Source of the DNA: Butyriboletus loyo
Lineage: Eukaryota > Basidiomycota > Agaricomycetes > Boletales > Boletaceae
Reading direction: 5' to 3'
Assembly (NCBI GenBank): GCA_038093515.1
Contig: JBBPSI010000018.1
Coordinates: forward strand, 176,858-240,857
DNA length: 64,000 nucleotides
Position numbers and translations under genes: made by a program
Notes under the pieces: model-generated
Database searches by the model: none
Told to the model about the DNA's origin: nothing
What the model saw: the letters and a program-made list of their open reading frames with translations, nothing else
Part shown: positions 49,479-60,626 of the stretch, in pieces
How positions within the stretch are numbered: the stretch's first letter is position 1
Layout: each line of letters starts with the position of its first letter

Positions 49479-51390
49479 ATGAAGCCAACGGTGCAAGACG
49501 AAGATACGGAAGACGACCTCGCAGCCGAAGAGGAGAACAAACTGATAAACGAGGTCTGTTTTGCCGATATTCCTGCTCAACGCCGAGATCTGAGCCGATT
49601 TGCTCTCGCAGGAGTACAAAACATGGCAAGCAAGACCGTCTCGTTTTACCATGTAATGGACTTATCCGCACGTTTTTCCACGTCAGGAAGAAGAATGCGC
49701 CGTATCTGTACGATCTGATCATCACGCATGCATTGGACTGGCCAACTCTGACATGTCAGTGGTTCCCAGACAAAGAATCGTGCGTCTTGCCTTGTTCTAG
49801 GCTCCCTCCCCCTTATGAACCCTTCTACAGCCCTCCAAACAAGCCCTACACCGTCCACAGATTGCTTCTCGGCACGCACACCTCTGGTCAAGCACAAGAC
49901 TACCTCAAAATTGCCACCGTCCATATACCGAAGCGCGACAGCCCCTTCGCAGACAAGCTTGATCGCAGCGATTACGATGACGAGCGTGGCGAACTCGGCG
50001 GACACACTATTCCACCCCAACCGCGAATCCAAATCATACAAAAGATCAATCATGCGGGCGAAGTGAACCGGGCGCGTTACATGCCGCAGAATCCAGACTT
50101 GATTGCTACAAAAGCGATATCTGGAGAGGTATTTATCTTTGATCGAACAAAGCATTCTAGTGAGCCAGAACGGGGAGGTGTGTGTAGGCCGGATATCAAG
50201 CTTGTTGGGCAGACAAAGGAAGGGTAGGTTTGATTCACGTCTTGTGCTTACTGGAGGGTTTACGAGTGTAGATTTGGACTGGCGTGGAACCCAGTAAAAG
50301 CTGGTCATATCCTTGGTGCATCTGAGGATATGACAGTTTGCCTATGGGACGTAAATTCGTACACCAAGGCGAGGAACACCATTGAACCCACCGCTATTTA
50401 CAAAGGCCACACCTCTGTTGTTGGGGTAAGTGGCCCGATTGACGTTTTTAGTGCAAGTGTTGACCTTTTCGCGCGGCAGGATGTTGACTGGAATCCAACA
50501 GAGGGAACCGTGTTCGCAAGTGTCGGTGATGACAAGTTGCTTCTCTTGTATGTCCACCCACTGGATCTGGAGTCCTCTCATGCGTATACTCAATCATGGC
50601 CTGTCGTGCCAGGTGGGATACCCGATCTCCAGCAGAACCAACTGCAAAAGTCCAGGCGCATGATCGAGAAATCCTTGCTTGTGCCTTCAATCCTGCCCAC
50701 GGAAAGTTCCTTATCACTGGTAGTGCAGACAAGGTAAGCCCCAAAAACCGTTCCGGTGGCCGTTTGCGTGTATTATATCTATTTTCTAGACCATTGCCCT
50801 CCACGACATTCGTAACACTTCGAAGAGGGTCCATATCTTTGAGTCACACACTGATGAGGTCTTGCACCTCGCGTGGTCACCACACGTTGCATCAGTATTC
50901 GCTTCCGCATCGAGTGATAGACGTATCAACATATGGGACCTTGCACAGATTGGGGTCGAACAGACACCTGATGACCAGGAAGACGGACCACCGGAACTCA
51001 TGTTTATCCATGGCGGCAAGTTATTCGACCCCAATTCCATGGTATCACGCGAGCTCATGACTCAGCTACTCAGGTCACACTGCACGACCGTCTGATTTTA
51101 GCTGGGCACCTGGCATAGGTGAACAGTGGACAGCAGCAAGCACGTCCGAAGACAATGTCGTTATGATATGGCAACCCACGGCACGAATCTGGGCAGGTGA
51201 CGAGGTCAAGATTGACGAGAAGGAACTCGAGGGCGATGCTATGGAAGGCATCGAGGAAGCCGGTCCGTCGAACATAGCCACAGGCAGCAAGCAAGCAGCA
51301 GGCAGCGGGGCGGCGAGTGCAAGGAGCCAGAGCATGAGTATCAGCGCAACAGCGAGTAACTCAGGGGCCGATGTTGAGGAAGATAGTTGA
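49479..51390 (+). CDS. RbAp46/48-type WD40 histone-binding protein (Hat2/Msi1 family)
   Basis: Histone H3/H4 chaperone subunit shared or specialised among HAT-B, CAF-1 and deacetylase complexes. Exon 1 gives MKPTVQDEDTEDDLAAEEEN and KLINE. Exon 2 gives EYKTWQARPSRFTM. Exon 3 gives KKNAPYLYDLIITHALDWPT followed by LTCQWFPDKES, the N-terminal histone-binding helix and its sequel. WD repeats follow, with NHAGEVNRARYMPQNPDLIA, GFGLAWNPVKAGHILGASED, DVDWNPTEGTVFASVGDDK and EVLHLAWSPHVASVFASASS. The tail (SGADVEEDS) is acidic/Ser-rich. About eight introns. The sequence alone does not separate Hat2 from Msi1/Rba48, so no symbol is given. The 49479 ATG is the first in frame and gives the expected acidic N-terminus. 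Confidence 0.92.
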
Positions 51391-51995
51391 ATTATGACAG
51401 AGGACGTGCCTAACAAATATGTGGTGAATGACTGACGTCCGATAACTCACACGGTAGTGTGGTCTGACTCGGGGTAGAATACTAAAATAATATGATGTCC
51501 TCTAGCATGACTGAGTCGGTGTTTACAGGAACAATATTCTGGCCAGTTCAAATATCACTGAAGAGTAGATGTTAGTTGTGAGAACGACGAGTGATCGTTC
51601 AGACTCGCCTCCGCCTACAATCACAAACAAAACAATCCCCAGAGCCCATAAGCTAACTGAGCTCCGTTTTGAAAGCTGCTCCTGCCGTGAAGGCTTGGCG
51701 GCTTTCTTGCCTGCCTTGACTGCACTGGCGAACTGGGCGTTTTTATGTCGCAGCTCAAATTGGGTAGGCTAAATATCTTTCAGGGTCATGATGTGCAGGC
51801 CGACATATGCAACAGACTCACCATCTTTATTAGAAAAGAGTTGGTAGAATGAGCGATGCAGTGAGTCGAGTGATAGCTCTGTATTGATGATGCGTTGCAA
51901 CGTGTCCCACATACAGCACATGACGCGCGTGTTTGGCAACAGCCTTAGATCCAAACAACCGCCTGCTAAAACAGTCACTTGAAGCACTGGTGCGT
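51391..51995. other. Intergenic region upstream of bmt5
   Basis: About 600 bp between two plus-strand genes. ORF 51569-51772 is short and unrecognised. An in-frame ATG at 51933 could extend the Bmt5 N-terminus by 21 residues but adds nothing conserved-looking. Confidence 0.45.
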
Positions 51996-53044
51996 ATGGG
52001 TCACAAGAAGAAAACATCGCTCAAAGCAACGCTTCAATCGCAACAATCCAGACTAAGAGCCAAAGAAAGGTCGGAAAATGCCGCCAAAGCTGCCGAGCGA
52101 AAGCGAATGCAGTCTAAGAGTGGTGCAAAGGACAAGGGATCCGTTCGCCCGCCGACCATTCCATTCAAGCCTACCGACAAGATTCTCCTCATAGGGGAAG
52201 GAAATTTTTCGTTTGCTCGAGCGCTCATTATAGATCCCCCGTCGTCCCTGGAGCATCTTGTACCTGCGAACGTCACGGCGACTTCATATGACTCGGAAGA
52301 AGGGTGTTTCTCAAAGTACCCAGATGCGCAAGCCATCGTGGACACTATCAGGCAGCGCGGTGCCGAAGTGTTGTTTGGAATCGATGGGACCAAACTGCAA
52401 AAACAGCCTGTTTTGAAGGGAAGGCGTTGGGATCGGATCGTTTGGAACTTTCCTCACGCAGGTACGTGTTTGATGGACAGGTCGTCTGTCTAGTAATTTA
52501 CTCGCTCGCTTGTCAAGGAAAGGGTATCACCGACCAGGACCGAAATATTCTATCTAATCAGCGTCTTATATTGGACTTTCTTCGTTCTGCACCACACTGC
52601 CTAACACTTGGACCGATACCAGTCATTCATCCTGCTCGCAGGCGCAAACGGCAGGATGACGATGACGATGGAGAAGATGTCATCTCGGGATCCGATACAG
52701 ACATGGCACCGACCTCCGCAGCCGCTGGCAGTGAGAGAGGAACGGTGTTGATCACACTCCGAAACGCTCTTCCGTATACTGCATGGTATGTTCCGTTCAG
52801 CGTACACGTTCATAGTTAACACCACCCCAGGGATATTCCCCGGTTGGCAAAGTCTCCTCCCAAGCCCACAAGGATCGGCGAAGAGCCCAACACACGATAC
52901 AAACTCCTGCGATCGTTTGTGTTCCACAGACACGCGTGGAAAGGCTACGAGCACAGAATGACAAAAGGTGAGAGAGCACATGGTCACGGGAAGACGGGCG
53001 AAGGAGGAGAGGATCGGACCTGGGAGTTTTGTCTGCAAGACTGA
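51996..53044 (+). CDS. bmt5: 25S rRNA (uridine-N3) methyltransferase, Bmt5-like
   Basis: SAM-dependent nucleolar methyltransferase of the Rossmann-like Bmt5 family. The chosen start MGHKKKTSLKATLQSQQSRL is basic, as in family members. The SAM-binding motif reads KILLIGEGNFSFARAL, followed by VTATSYDSEEGCFSKYPDAQ and WDRIVWNFPHAG. An intron at about 52461-52517 joins HAG to KGITDQDRNILSNQRLILDF. After an acidic insert comes VLITLRNALPYTAW, an intron, and DIPRLAKSPPKPT, then a terminal FVFHRHAWKGYEHRMTKGE segment. The stop at 53042-53044 faces the uL10m stop 54 bp away. In yeast Bmt5 makes m3U2634 of 25S rRNA; the same role is inferred. Confidence 0.9.
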
Positions 53045-53098
53045 CATCTCAGGGGCTGGGTAAAATGTGATTATAAATGTAAAACATGTCAATCGATA

Positions 53099-53962
53099 CT
53101 ACGACGGTGGTACCTCTGCGTTCTGTTCCTCCTCCAATCCTTTCTTGAACCCCTCCAGTGTCCTTGCCAGTTTGCCTCCACTCGCCTCTCTGAGCACTGC
53201 TGCGAGTTGCATTGCAGGCGTACTGAGCAATCCGACAATCTGAGCCCTCAGGGTGTCAAGGGGTGGTAGTTTCGAAACATCCTTCACCCCGGCAGCGGAG
53301 AACATGCGCCCCTCGATGAATGCCCCCATGACCTTGAGTTCAGGTGACAGCACTGGCCTGACCTTTGGGACCGGTCGCCCAGGAATCCAGTCCGAGTCTT
53401 CTTCTCTCCCCTTCCCTTTGCTGGGTTTTGGCTCGGCTTCCCTTGCCTGTTTCTTTTTCGGAGGGACTACGCGATCAATGGCGCGGATGATGGCATTCAG
53501 CTGCGGTGGACTAAGCGAGGGCAGCGTGAGGACAGCAAAGCCGCCTTCGACAAGTTTTGAAATCTGTTTCGTCTCGTCCGCGTCTATGGGGGCAAAGTCG
53601 CGTAAAGCAACACCAAAGATGGACGTCCGCATGACCGTGAGCGTTGGGGGTTCTGTAGGGACAGGCGACGGGGAAAGAGAGGCGAGGGAAGGTGCGAATC
53701 GCGCGCTTGCGAGCTCGATCTCTCGCCGGAGGTCTTGCATTTTGCGCGCGGTAAGTTCTTTGTGCTGTAGGAATATGATGGGTGCGTCGGTACTCTGGGC
53801 TAGCATGCGGGTGTACTGGTTGTAGAGATGTGTTTTGCGGTCGCCGTAGCGACGCGGGACGGGCTTTCTGTCGTAGACGACGGGGGGTCCGACGGAGACG
53901 ACATACGCGCGGGCGAAGAAGTGCGGTGTCGAGGAGACGAGACGGGGTACGAGCATGAGCAT
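53099..53962 (-). CDS. mrpl11: Mitochondrial ribosomal protein uL10m (yeast Mrpl11)
   Basis: Intronless 287-codon gene. The N-terminus (MLMLVPRLVSSTPHFFARAY) suits mitochondrial import. KTHLYNQYTRMLAQSTDAPI and IIFLQHKELTARKMQDLRRE are typical of the uL10 ribosome-binding domain, then VMRTSIFGVALRDF. The central part contains a Pro/Lys-rich insert (VVPPKKKQAREAEPKPSKGK). The C-terminal helices (LRAQIVGLLSTPAMQLAAVL) match the uL10 rRNA-binding end. The intron-free structure is unusual for this window. It is divergent from fip1. Confidence 0.9.
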   Translation of the reverse strand: MLMLVPRLVSSTPHFFARAYVVSVGPPVVYDRKPVPRRYGDRKTHLYNQYTRMLAQSTDAPIIFLQHKELTARKMQDLRREIELASARFAPSLASLSPSPVPTEPPTLTVMRTSIFGVALRDFAPIDADETKQISKLVEGGFAVLTLPSLSPPQLNAIIRAIDRVVPPKKKQAREAEPKPSKGKGREEDSDWIPGRPVPKVRPVLSPELKVMGAFIEGRMFSAAGVKDVSKLPPLDTLRAQIVGLLSTPAMQLAAVLREASGGKLARTLEGFKKGLEEEQNAEVPPS

Positions 53963-54166
53963 CGAAAAATCAGAGCCCGTGCACGCTCGAGAACAGGTGG
54001 CACGTGGCAGGACACGTCACACGGAGTCACAGGACTTTTGGTCACGCGGGCTTTGTCTCTTACTTCGAGGTGTATTCGCTCGTATTCGTGGCGGGTGGGA
54101 AGCACTGAGCACAATGTCCGTCCGTTCTTTAGCACAACCGCGTTTATTGACTCGACCAATACCAGG
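53963..54166. promoter_or_regulatory. Promoter interval and unresolved first exon of fip1
   Basis: About 200 bp between the uL10m start codon and the first recognisable Fip1 residues. ATGs at 53955 and 54114 are out of frame with the Fip1 DDDDAFLYG start motif, so a short first exon with an intron must lie here. Confidence 0.35.
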
Positions 54167-56280
54167 GACGACGACGACGCCTTTCTGTACGGTGAGACGG
54201 GCGCAGCGGTGGTGGCCACCTCTGGTAAGAAACAGCTCAGACTTGAACTCTCGGAGGGCTCCGAAAACGAGTCTTCGCTGCTGTATTTTTGTTCGCTGAA
54301 TATCATCAATTTTGCATCTGCTCGCGTGTGACTATTAGTATCGCAACCGTGAGTCTTCTTGGGCGGGTGAGCTTCCTGGTTGTTGTTAAACTCTTCGTTA
54401 CAGTGTCCCAGTCGAGGCGGTAACGCCGTCCAATGGCGTACTCAAGAACTTGGAAGCCAAAGTCGAGGAAGAACCTCCATTCGGTCCACCGCCCGGTGAG
54501 GACGATCAGGAAAATGAAGAAGAAAACGGAGAAAATGGCGTAGTGGAGGAAGAGGAGAGTGACGAGGACGTATGTGCTGCATAACAGTCTCCATACGCGT
54601 GCTCACAGTTCATCACCAGGATATCGAAATCATCATAGAACCAACTTCACGCTCCCTCGATTTCCGGTGAGCATATACCCTTACTTTCCCGTTTTTCAGA
54701 GTTCGGTGCTAATTCAGGTGTAGACAACAGAACACTACAGGGCGGTCACTTCAGTCCCGTCCTACAACCCAACCGAGTAAACGTACACCAGTTCTCCTAG
54801 TTTATACCTTTATGCTCACCCTTCCGAAGTTCCACCCTCGCAACTTACCACGGAATACACCCCTCATGAGCGAGGTGCCCAGGCAAAACCACTTCCACCA
54901 CCCATTTCTTCCGCACCCCCCACTGCCGACACTCATCCAGACGAAGGCTCAGACACATCTATACTCCCTCCTGCTACTGCTCCCCCTTCACACCCTTCAA
55001 TAAACCCAGATTTACCCGGCATCCTCGATGGTCGATCAATCCTTGAAGTCGATCTCAGCGCAATGACCGAAAAGCCATGGCGTCGGCCAGGTTCAGATAT
55101 CAGCGACTGGTTCAACTACGGGTTTGATGAGGTCTCTTGGGAGGCATATTGTTACAGAAGGCGGGATCTAGGGGAACTTGCAAACGTACTCAAGACTAAC
55201 GTGCTAGTATGTATTTGACAATCGTAGCTCTACGTCATCCGCGAAGGCTGATTCTGGCATGTAGAACTTTGCAGCCATGCCAGAGGACCAACTCACAGCG
55301 TTGCCCCCCGACTTGCGTACGATGGTGATGACTGGTGCCAATGCAATGATGAACAACAGCTCGAATGCTAACATGATGGGCCCCAATGTCGGAATGAACC
55401 CCATGATGGACATATCTGGCATGGGAACAATGAACATGTCGATGGGCATGGGCATGAATGGTGACTTGGGTCTGCAGATGCAGGGTGGAGGCCCAATGAT
55501 GCAAGATGGCCCAGGTCCCGGCCCTGTCGTGGCGAATGGTACATCCGAACAGGGTGTGCAGATGGGCATGCAGGACGGATTTGGAGGTGGCCCAGGTCCC
55601 GGCATGATGGGAATGGGAATGAATGCTGACTACGGTATGCAGGTATGGATAAGTCCCTCTTACTTCTAGCTACACATAATGAAATCCGTGGCATTCTGGC
55701 GGTCACGCGTCATTCTTAAGCAGGAGCAAGGGCCTATGGGACAGGGAATGTACGGTGGCATGGAAGGCAATGCGAACCCGGTGACGGTGCCAGTGCAAAC
55801 GCCTGTTCAAGGACCCACTCCAACACCTGGACATGTTGGTCGTGGTGTTCCTCCAGCACAGTTTCGTGGGAGGGCGATGGCGCAGGGATTACGTGGACGG
55901 GGTGGATTCGTTGGTCGCGGGAGAGGACGTACGTCATTCCTACGGGCAGTTGGTGGCATTCTTGATCCATTTTACCGAATTAGCACCGCAAGGTCCTGCT
56001 AGACCAGCATCCCCGTTGCCTCCGGGTGTTCCGACTGGACCTCGGAATCAAAATAGATACAAGGACAGGGATGGGAACGCACCTGCAGTTGAGGGTTTGG
56101 ATTATGGTGGTACTGTCAAGGATGGTGGCACAAGAACACCGTCTGGGGAGCCGGAAGATCGTGGCCATAGCAGGCGAGTCCCTTTATGACTTCAACGCAT
56201 GACGGCCATCTGACCTGCTGACCAGGAAACGTCGTATCTCACCGGGCTTGGATGACAGTCGCGGGTCCAAAAGGCGCTGA
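54167..56280 (+). CDS. fip1: Fip1, pre-mRNA 3'-end processing (poly(A) polymerase-tethering) factor
   Basis: Subunit of the cleavage and polyadenylation factor. The N-terminal exon shows the family mark DDDDAFLYG. Later exons give a long acidic region (EDDQENEEENGENGVVEEEE) and a Pro-rich linker. The conserved Fip1 motif is KPWRRPGSDISDWFNYGFDE followed by VSWEAYCYRRRDLGEL, at about 55070-55200. A Met/Gly-rich low-complexity region (SMGMGMNGDLGLQMQGGGPM) and an RGG-type stretch (RGRGGFVGRGRG) come next. The end is a basic tail, RKRRISPGLDDSRGSKRR, at the TGA 56278-56280. About eight introns. Only the very first exon is unresolved. The long Met/Gly and RGG tail is usual for non-yeast Fip1 and suggests RNA binding. 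Confidence 0.9.
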
Positions 56281-56564
56281 GCTATTTTACTATGTATATG
56301 ACTTTTTATTATACGGCACCTTGGTAACATCACCCCTTGCAATATCATTCGGACTCGCTATTCATACCGGAGTCCATGAGGTTTGTACATCAGTCTTGAT
56401 GTATTTGTGCTCTTTCTTTGGCCACGGCAAGCTTGGCTATATAACTTCTCGCGTCAGCCCCTGCGAGAACTAACGGGCGAGCAAGTGATCATAAACAGTT
56501 CATGATTACAGCAAATAATAAGACAGAGCGACTATACATGCGGGAGATACTCGAGTACAAGATC

Positions 56565-58073
56565 TCAAGAGTTGTTCGCGGCTTTCGCGCCCGAACGGGC
56601 GCCACCACCAACACGCTTTTTGCCTCCCCTCGCAGCGCGCCTGGCATTTTTTTGCTTGGCTCTACACACCTCGCAGAACCACGACCCTTCCGGGACCGAC
56701 GCGAGACCGATGCAATTGAGGTGAAACTAGAGGCAGGGTCACAATCAGGTGCTGTCCGGTGAACAACGCATGGTAGAAACGCACCCATTCCCGCTCGCAG
56801 TCCTCGTCGTCACATGCGATCATCTCTCCGTAGCTCACACCATCACAGAAACAATATGTCCGATCATCGCCCTCGCCTTCACCCTCACCCGCTTCCGTGT
56901 CTGCTGCCGCACTTGCTGGATGATCGTTACCCGGCCCCACGGGCAAGATAGACGTCATCACGGTAACCGGGCCCATTGGCAGACCAGTGTGCACGCTACG
57001 CGTAATGGGCATGCCTGGTCCTTCCAGCTGCCCGTGCGGTGGCGGGCCAGACCAGTCGTTCGCCATTGCATGGCCATTGGACATGTCATAGTTGTGCAGA
57101 CCGTTAACGCCATTTGCGTATGGCAAAGGGAACGATGGGTGACTTGACGATGCTGCCGGTGGCCCGGGAAAGACATCTCTACGCGTCGTTGAGCCATTTG
57201 GGAGGGAATCATCAAATGGCTGGGAGGTAGTTTGAGTTTTTGATCTTTTATTCGCAGTATTACCGCCGCGACCGGGGTGTGCCGAGGTACGCGAGGTACC
57301 GGCGTGTGGTTGAGACCCTGGTGGGATATGCGACGTGACTGAGAGGACAGACTCGGTTGGGGATGGTGCGCGATCTGGTCTGGAGAGCGGACGTCAGCTG
57401 TGGTCAAGTAGCATAAAGGAGATATCTACTTTCTGGAGCGTGCACCATTGCGAGACCTCGATGGCCCTGCGTCACCAAATTTGTTGTCCTTGCGAGGGGA
57501 CTTGGCACCGGTAATGTCAATATCATCGTCTCGAGTGTTCCGCTTGCGTTTTGTGGGGCTTACGTCTGGAGCTGTATTCATAATGGAGCCATAGTTTCCT
57601 CTCTTGCGACGCGAATTTTCGGGGAGGGGCATGTATGAGCGAGTGGAGATATGGGGGTATGTGGTCTGTCGGTTCAAGACGGATGTGTCAAAGGAGGGAA
57701 TCTGGCCCAGGAGGAGACGCATGTGGTCTATATGGCCCTTGAGGTTGTCTGCGGCTTGGCAGGCGACACGAATCTTGTCCTCGCCGCCGAGCTTGAGGCG
57801 GGTTGCCTCCTCGGCGATATCTGCGAGGAGAATGAGACGCTCTTGCTTGGAGGAGGAGCCGTCCCCGATGACTTGGGTGAGATTCCTGATCTTCATGATA
57901 ATGGAGGCCATGGAGGAGGACAGGACTGCATCGAGTTCACGGAGGTCGGCAAAATTGCGCGAGAGGTCGAGGGGCAACGAGTCGAGGGTATGGTTGTACT
58001 CTGAGAGGAGGGAGAGGGTGTAGACAGTGTTGATGTTGCTGGTCTGGGACGTCGACGCTCGGGACGGGGCCAT
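56565..58073 (-). CDS. ING-family PHD-finger chromatin reader
   Basis: Subunit of histone acetyltransferase or deacetylase complexes (relatives of yeast Yng1/Yng2/Pho23). The first exon (58073-57426, 215 codons) carries the N-terminal ING helices: LLSEYNHTLDSLPLDLSRNF then ADLRELDAVLSSSMASIIMK. A basic, Ser-rich linker follows, including KRKRNTRDDDIDITGAKSPR. The C-terminal PHD finger is split by an intron: YCFCDGVSYGEMIACDDEDC and EREW before it, FHLNCIGL and SVPEGSWFCEVCR after it, giving the C4HC3 ligands. The Lys/Arg tail reads KKRVGGGARSGAKAANNS with a stop at 56565-56567. PHD fingers of this type read H3K4me3. It cannot be assigned to one ING paralogue. Confidence 0.9.
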
Positions 58074-58348
58074 GTCTGATGGCGGCGAGAGTCAACTGCA
58101 AAAGTCGGACTTGCACCCGGTGGACGAGCGTGCGCGGGATTTGCCGGACCGGGCCAGGGACTGGGTAGTGAAACAATATTTAAATGATACAGCTCGTTCT
58201 ATGCGATAATTGGATACAGATAGAATGTCGAAGAGTCATAGCGATGATGATTGCCCAGCATCCTCATCCACTGCAATGCGATCCGCCCAATGTCCTTCCA
58301 CCTTGCCTATGTGATACAGTACTTGTTGGATAAATGTGACTCGTCGTT

Positions 58349-58570
58349 TTATTTCCTGTACAACTTCTTCAGAGGGTTGAAGCTACCCCCGTTATGAGAT
58401 TGCGAGCTGCTCGACTGCAAGCGCATGGAAGAACCGAGCGCAGCGTACATCGCGTGAGAGTCACGCGGGTCCCCGTGTAGCGTAGAGAATGCATGGGGCG
58501 CGGAGGGCGCGGTCGGGAAGAACCCGAAAGTGGGGGATTGGGGGGAGGCAGCGTAGTTGAAGGAAGACAT
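58349..58570 (-). CDS. Small hypothetical protein (73 residues)
   Basis: An uninterrupted frame starts at 58570 (MSSFNYAASPQSPTFGFFPT). It continues through a Ser/Pro/Ala-rich middle with DPRDSHAMYAALGSSMRLQ and ends FNPLKKLYRK at 58349. The frame is open further upstream, to 58915, but that part looks like promoter sequence. The composition is protein-like and the C-terminus is basic and hydrophobic, but I recognise no family. No signal peptide, membrane helix or CaaX box is visible. Confidence 0.5.
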   Translation of the reverse strand: MSSFNYAASPQSPTFGFFPTAPSAPHAFSTLHGDPRDSHAMYAALGSSMRLQSSSSQSHNGGSFNPLKKLYRK

Positions 58571-58930
58571 GATGCGGCGCAGCAAGACGGGGTGGGTGAT
58601 CGATAACTGAGTCGTGGATAGGATCCCGAGGATGCGACGAAGAATATAGCGCAGAGGATGTCGTCGAGCAACGGTTGTTGACCGGGGTGGTCCTGGGTGT
58701 TGGCGACGGGGCAGAGAACATGTTATATACCAGACACAAAAACGCGAGTACAAGGCAGCAACCGAATGAGGACGATATCTTGTCTCGATTTGGAGACCTG
58801 ACAACGCGTCTTCATCCATTCCTGTCACTTTGTCAGGGTCCATCTCATATCGGAACAAGGCAGGTTCGCCTAACCCTAGACCGAGGTTAACTGGCCCCAT
58901 CTCCACTCGACCCAACCCGAGGATACCACT
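58571..58930. other. Divergent promoter region
   Basis: 360 bp between the small hypothetical gene and the RNase H1 gene, which point away from each other. Nothing else is recognised. Confidence 0.4.
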
Positions 58931-60485
58931 ATGCCCAAAGCTTCCAAACCTGGCTACTATGCAGTCCGAATAGGTCGTGTGCCCGGAATCTATCTCTCCT
59001 GGTATGCACCGAAATGAACATGCTCGCCATCGTTGACCACAACTAGGACCGATTGTGAGGCTCAGGTCAAGGGCTTCATAGGTGCCCTGTATAAGAAACT
59101 GAGCACAGAGGCTGAAGCGAACGAGTTCATGGCTGCCAAGCCGAGCAAAGCCCGAACGTCTGCTTCAGTTGCATCCGCCAGTCGATCTGCTATCATTCCC
59201 AAGCCAAACGTACCCACCAGGACCGTCCAGGCGGCCCATTCGACACCTGAAGACGAAAAAGACTGTGACATAGTCTACTGCGACGGCGCTTGTAAGGGAA
59301 ACGGACAAGCTGGCTCCATCGCTGGAATCGGAGTGTGGTGGGGCCATGGCGATCCTAGGTATGTCCTCCGTGTGCGGGCTTAAGCTTGCTCCAACAGACA
59401 TCTAGGAATATCTCAGAGCGGTGTCCTGGCGATCAAACGAACAACCGGGCCGAACTCATCGTTAGCTCTCCACCCTAGTCCACTTGCATGAATTGATCCC
59501 GCATACAGGCAATCGTCCGTATACTGGAGACGACTCCGCGTCTGAAGCGTCGACTTTTGATCAAAACTGACTCCCATTACTCTATTCAATGTAGTTGACC
59601 CCACTCTCTTCTGATCCGTACGCTCAATATATTCTGACCAGGTGTCTCATCGTGGATCTTCAAATGGATGAGAAACGGCTTCCTTGCCGCCGACGGGAAA
59701 CCAGTGAAGAACCGCACTCTCATCAGGTATCTAGCTGCGCTTCTTCATGTACGCCGGAAGACGTCTCAGACAGTCGAGTTCAAACACGTTCGCGGCCACG
59801 TCGGAATTGAGGGGAACGAGGCTGCTGATCAACTTGCCAACCTTGGCACCACCAAGCCGGTGGTCCTGGAACGAGATTGGGAAAAGCTGGAGAAAGAAGT
59901 GTTGCAAACTCTCAAACCTGTTAAACCAGTTCAAGTAGTGGATGGCGACCTGAAGGTGACTTGTGCTGCGTGAAATCGTATTCTGTGGTTAAAGTTGGAG
60001 CAATACAGGCATATGCGGATGGCCTCCTGGGTGCTAATGAGCTTGCAGAATTGGCTGGTACGAGCATGGGCAACGTTATATTGCCTGTACGAGAACCAAG
60101 ACGGCCGCACTCGGGAAGTGAGAAAAATGCGACCAGGGGGCATACATCTGCCTCCCTAGTCCCACACGAAGTTTCGCCTCCACGAATAAATGCTGTTGGG
60201 TTGGTTGCAGCCAGGCCGAGCGATGGGACTATCGCCGTGCGCAGCAAGAGTAAGTTGCCATCTAGGGATGCTTTCGCACCTTACCTCGGCTGCAACTTTA
60301 GCCCTCCAATCTAAAAAGCCTATCCCCGCCGTAAGCAAGGAAGAACTGGAGGTTAGTGACCATCAAAGCCGTCGCAGTAACCAGAGTGTCTAGAACTGAT
60401 CAAGCAGGCGTTTGCGTCGTGTCTGCTTGGTGATGACGAGTTGGCTGCTCTTGGAAAAGATGGCGTGTTTGACTCTGATTTTTGA
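58931..60485 (+). CDS. rnh1: RNase H1 with an extended C-terminus
   Basis: Endonuclease that cuts RNA in RNA/DNA hybrids. The start at 58931 gives MPKASKPGYYAVRIGRVPGI and YLSW, then TDCEAQVKGFIGALYKKLST, the N-terminal hybrid-binding (viroplasmin-like) domain. The catalytic DEDD set is visible: Asp in YCDGACKGNG, Glu in NNRAELIA, Asp in KTDSHYS, and Asp in GNEAADQLANLGT. Six exons bring the frame to DGDLK. Unspliced reading would stop at 59971-59973. An intron from there to 60008 opens an 80-codon exon (60009-60249) starting AYADGLLGANELAELAG, then exons at 60302-60351 and 60405-60485 ending GLLGDDEL-like as QAFASCLLGDDELAALGKDG. Splice sites and phases all agree, so the longer form is preferred. 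Confidence 0.85.
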
Positions 60486-60626
60486 CCTGCACGGGTGCAA
60501 TCGGGTCGCCGTGCGGACACCGAGGGAGGATTATGTACATTTCAAGCCCCACCTCGTCCTTACTTTTCATGTTATCTTTCTTAGGGCTTCATAGAGTAGC
60601 GTTTTTCATCTTTTTCTCTGGACACG

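Noticed and set aside
53253..53825. 190-codon plus-strand ORF
   Set aside because: Antisense shadow of the uL10m gene.
58865..58885. CCTAACCCTA, telomere-like string
   Set aside because: Single occurrence inside an ordinary promoter region.
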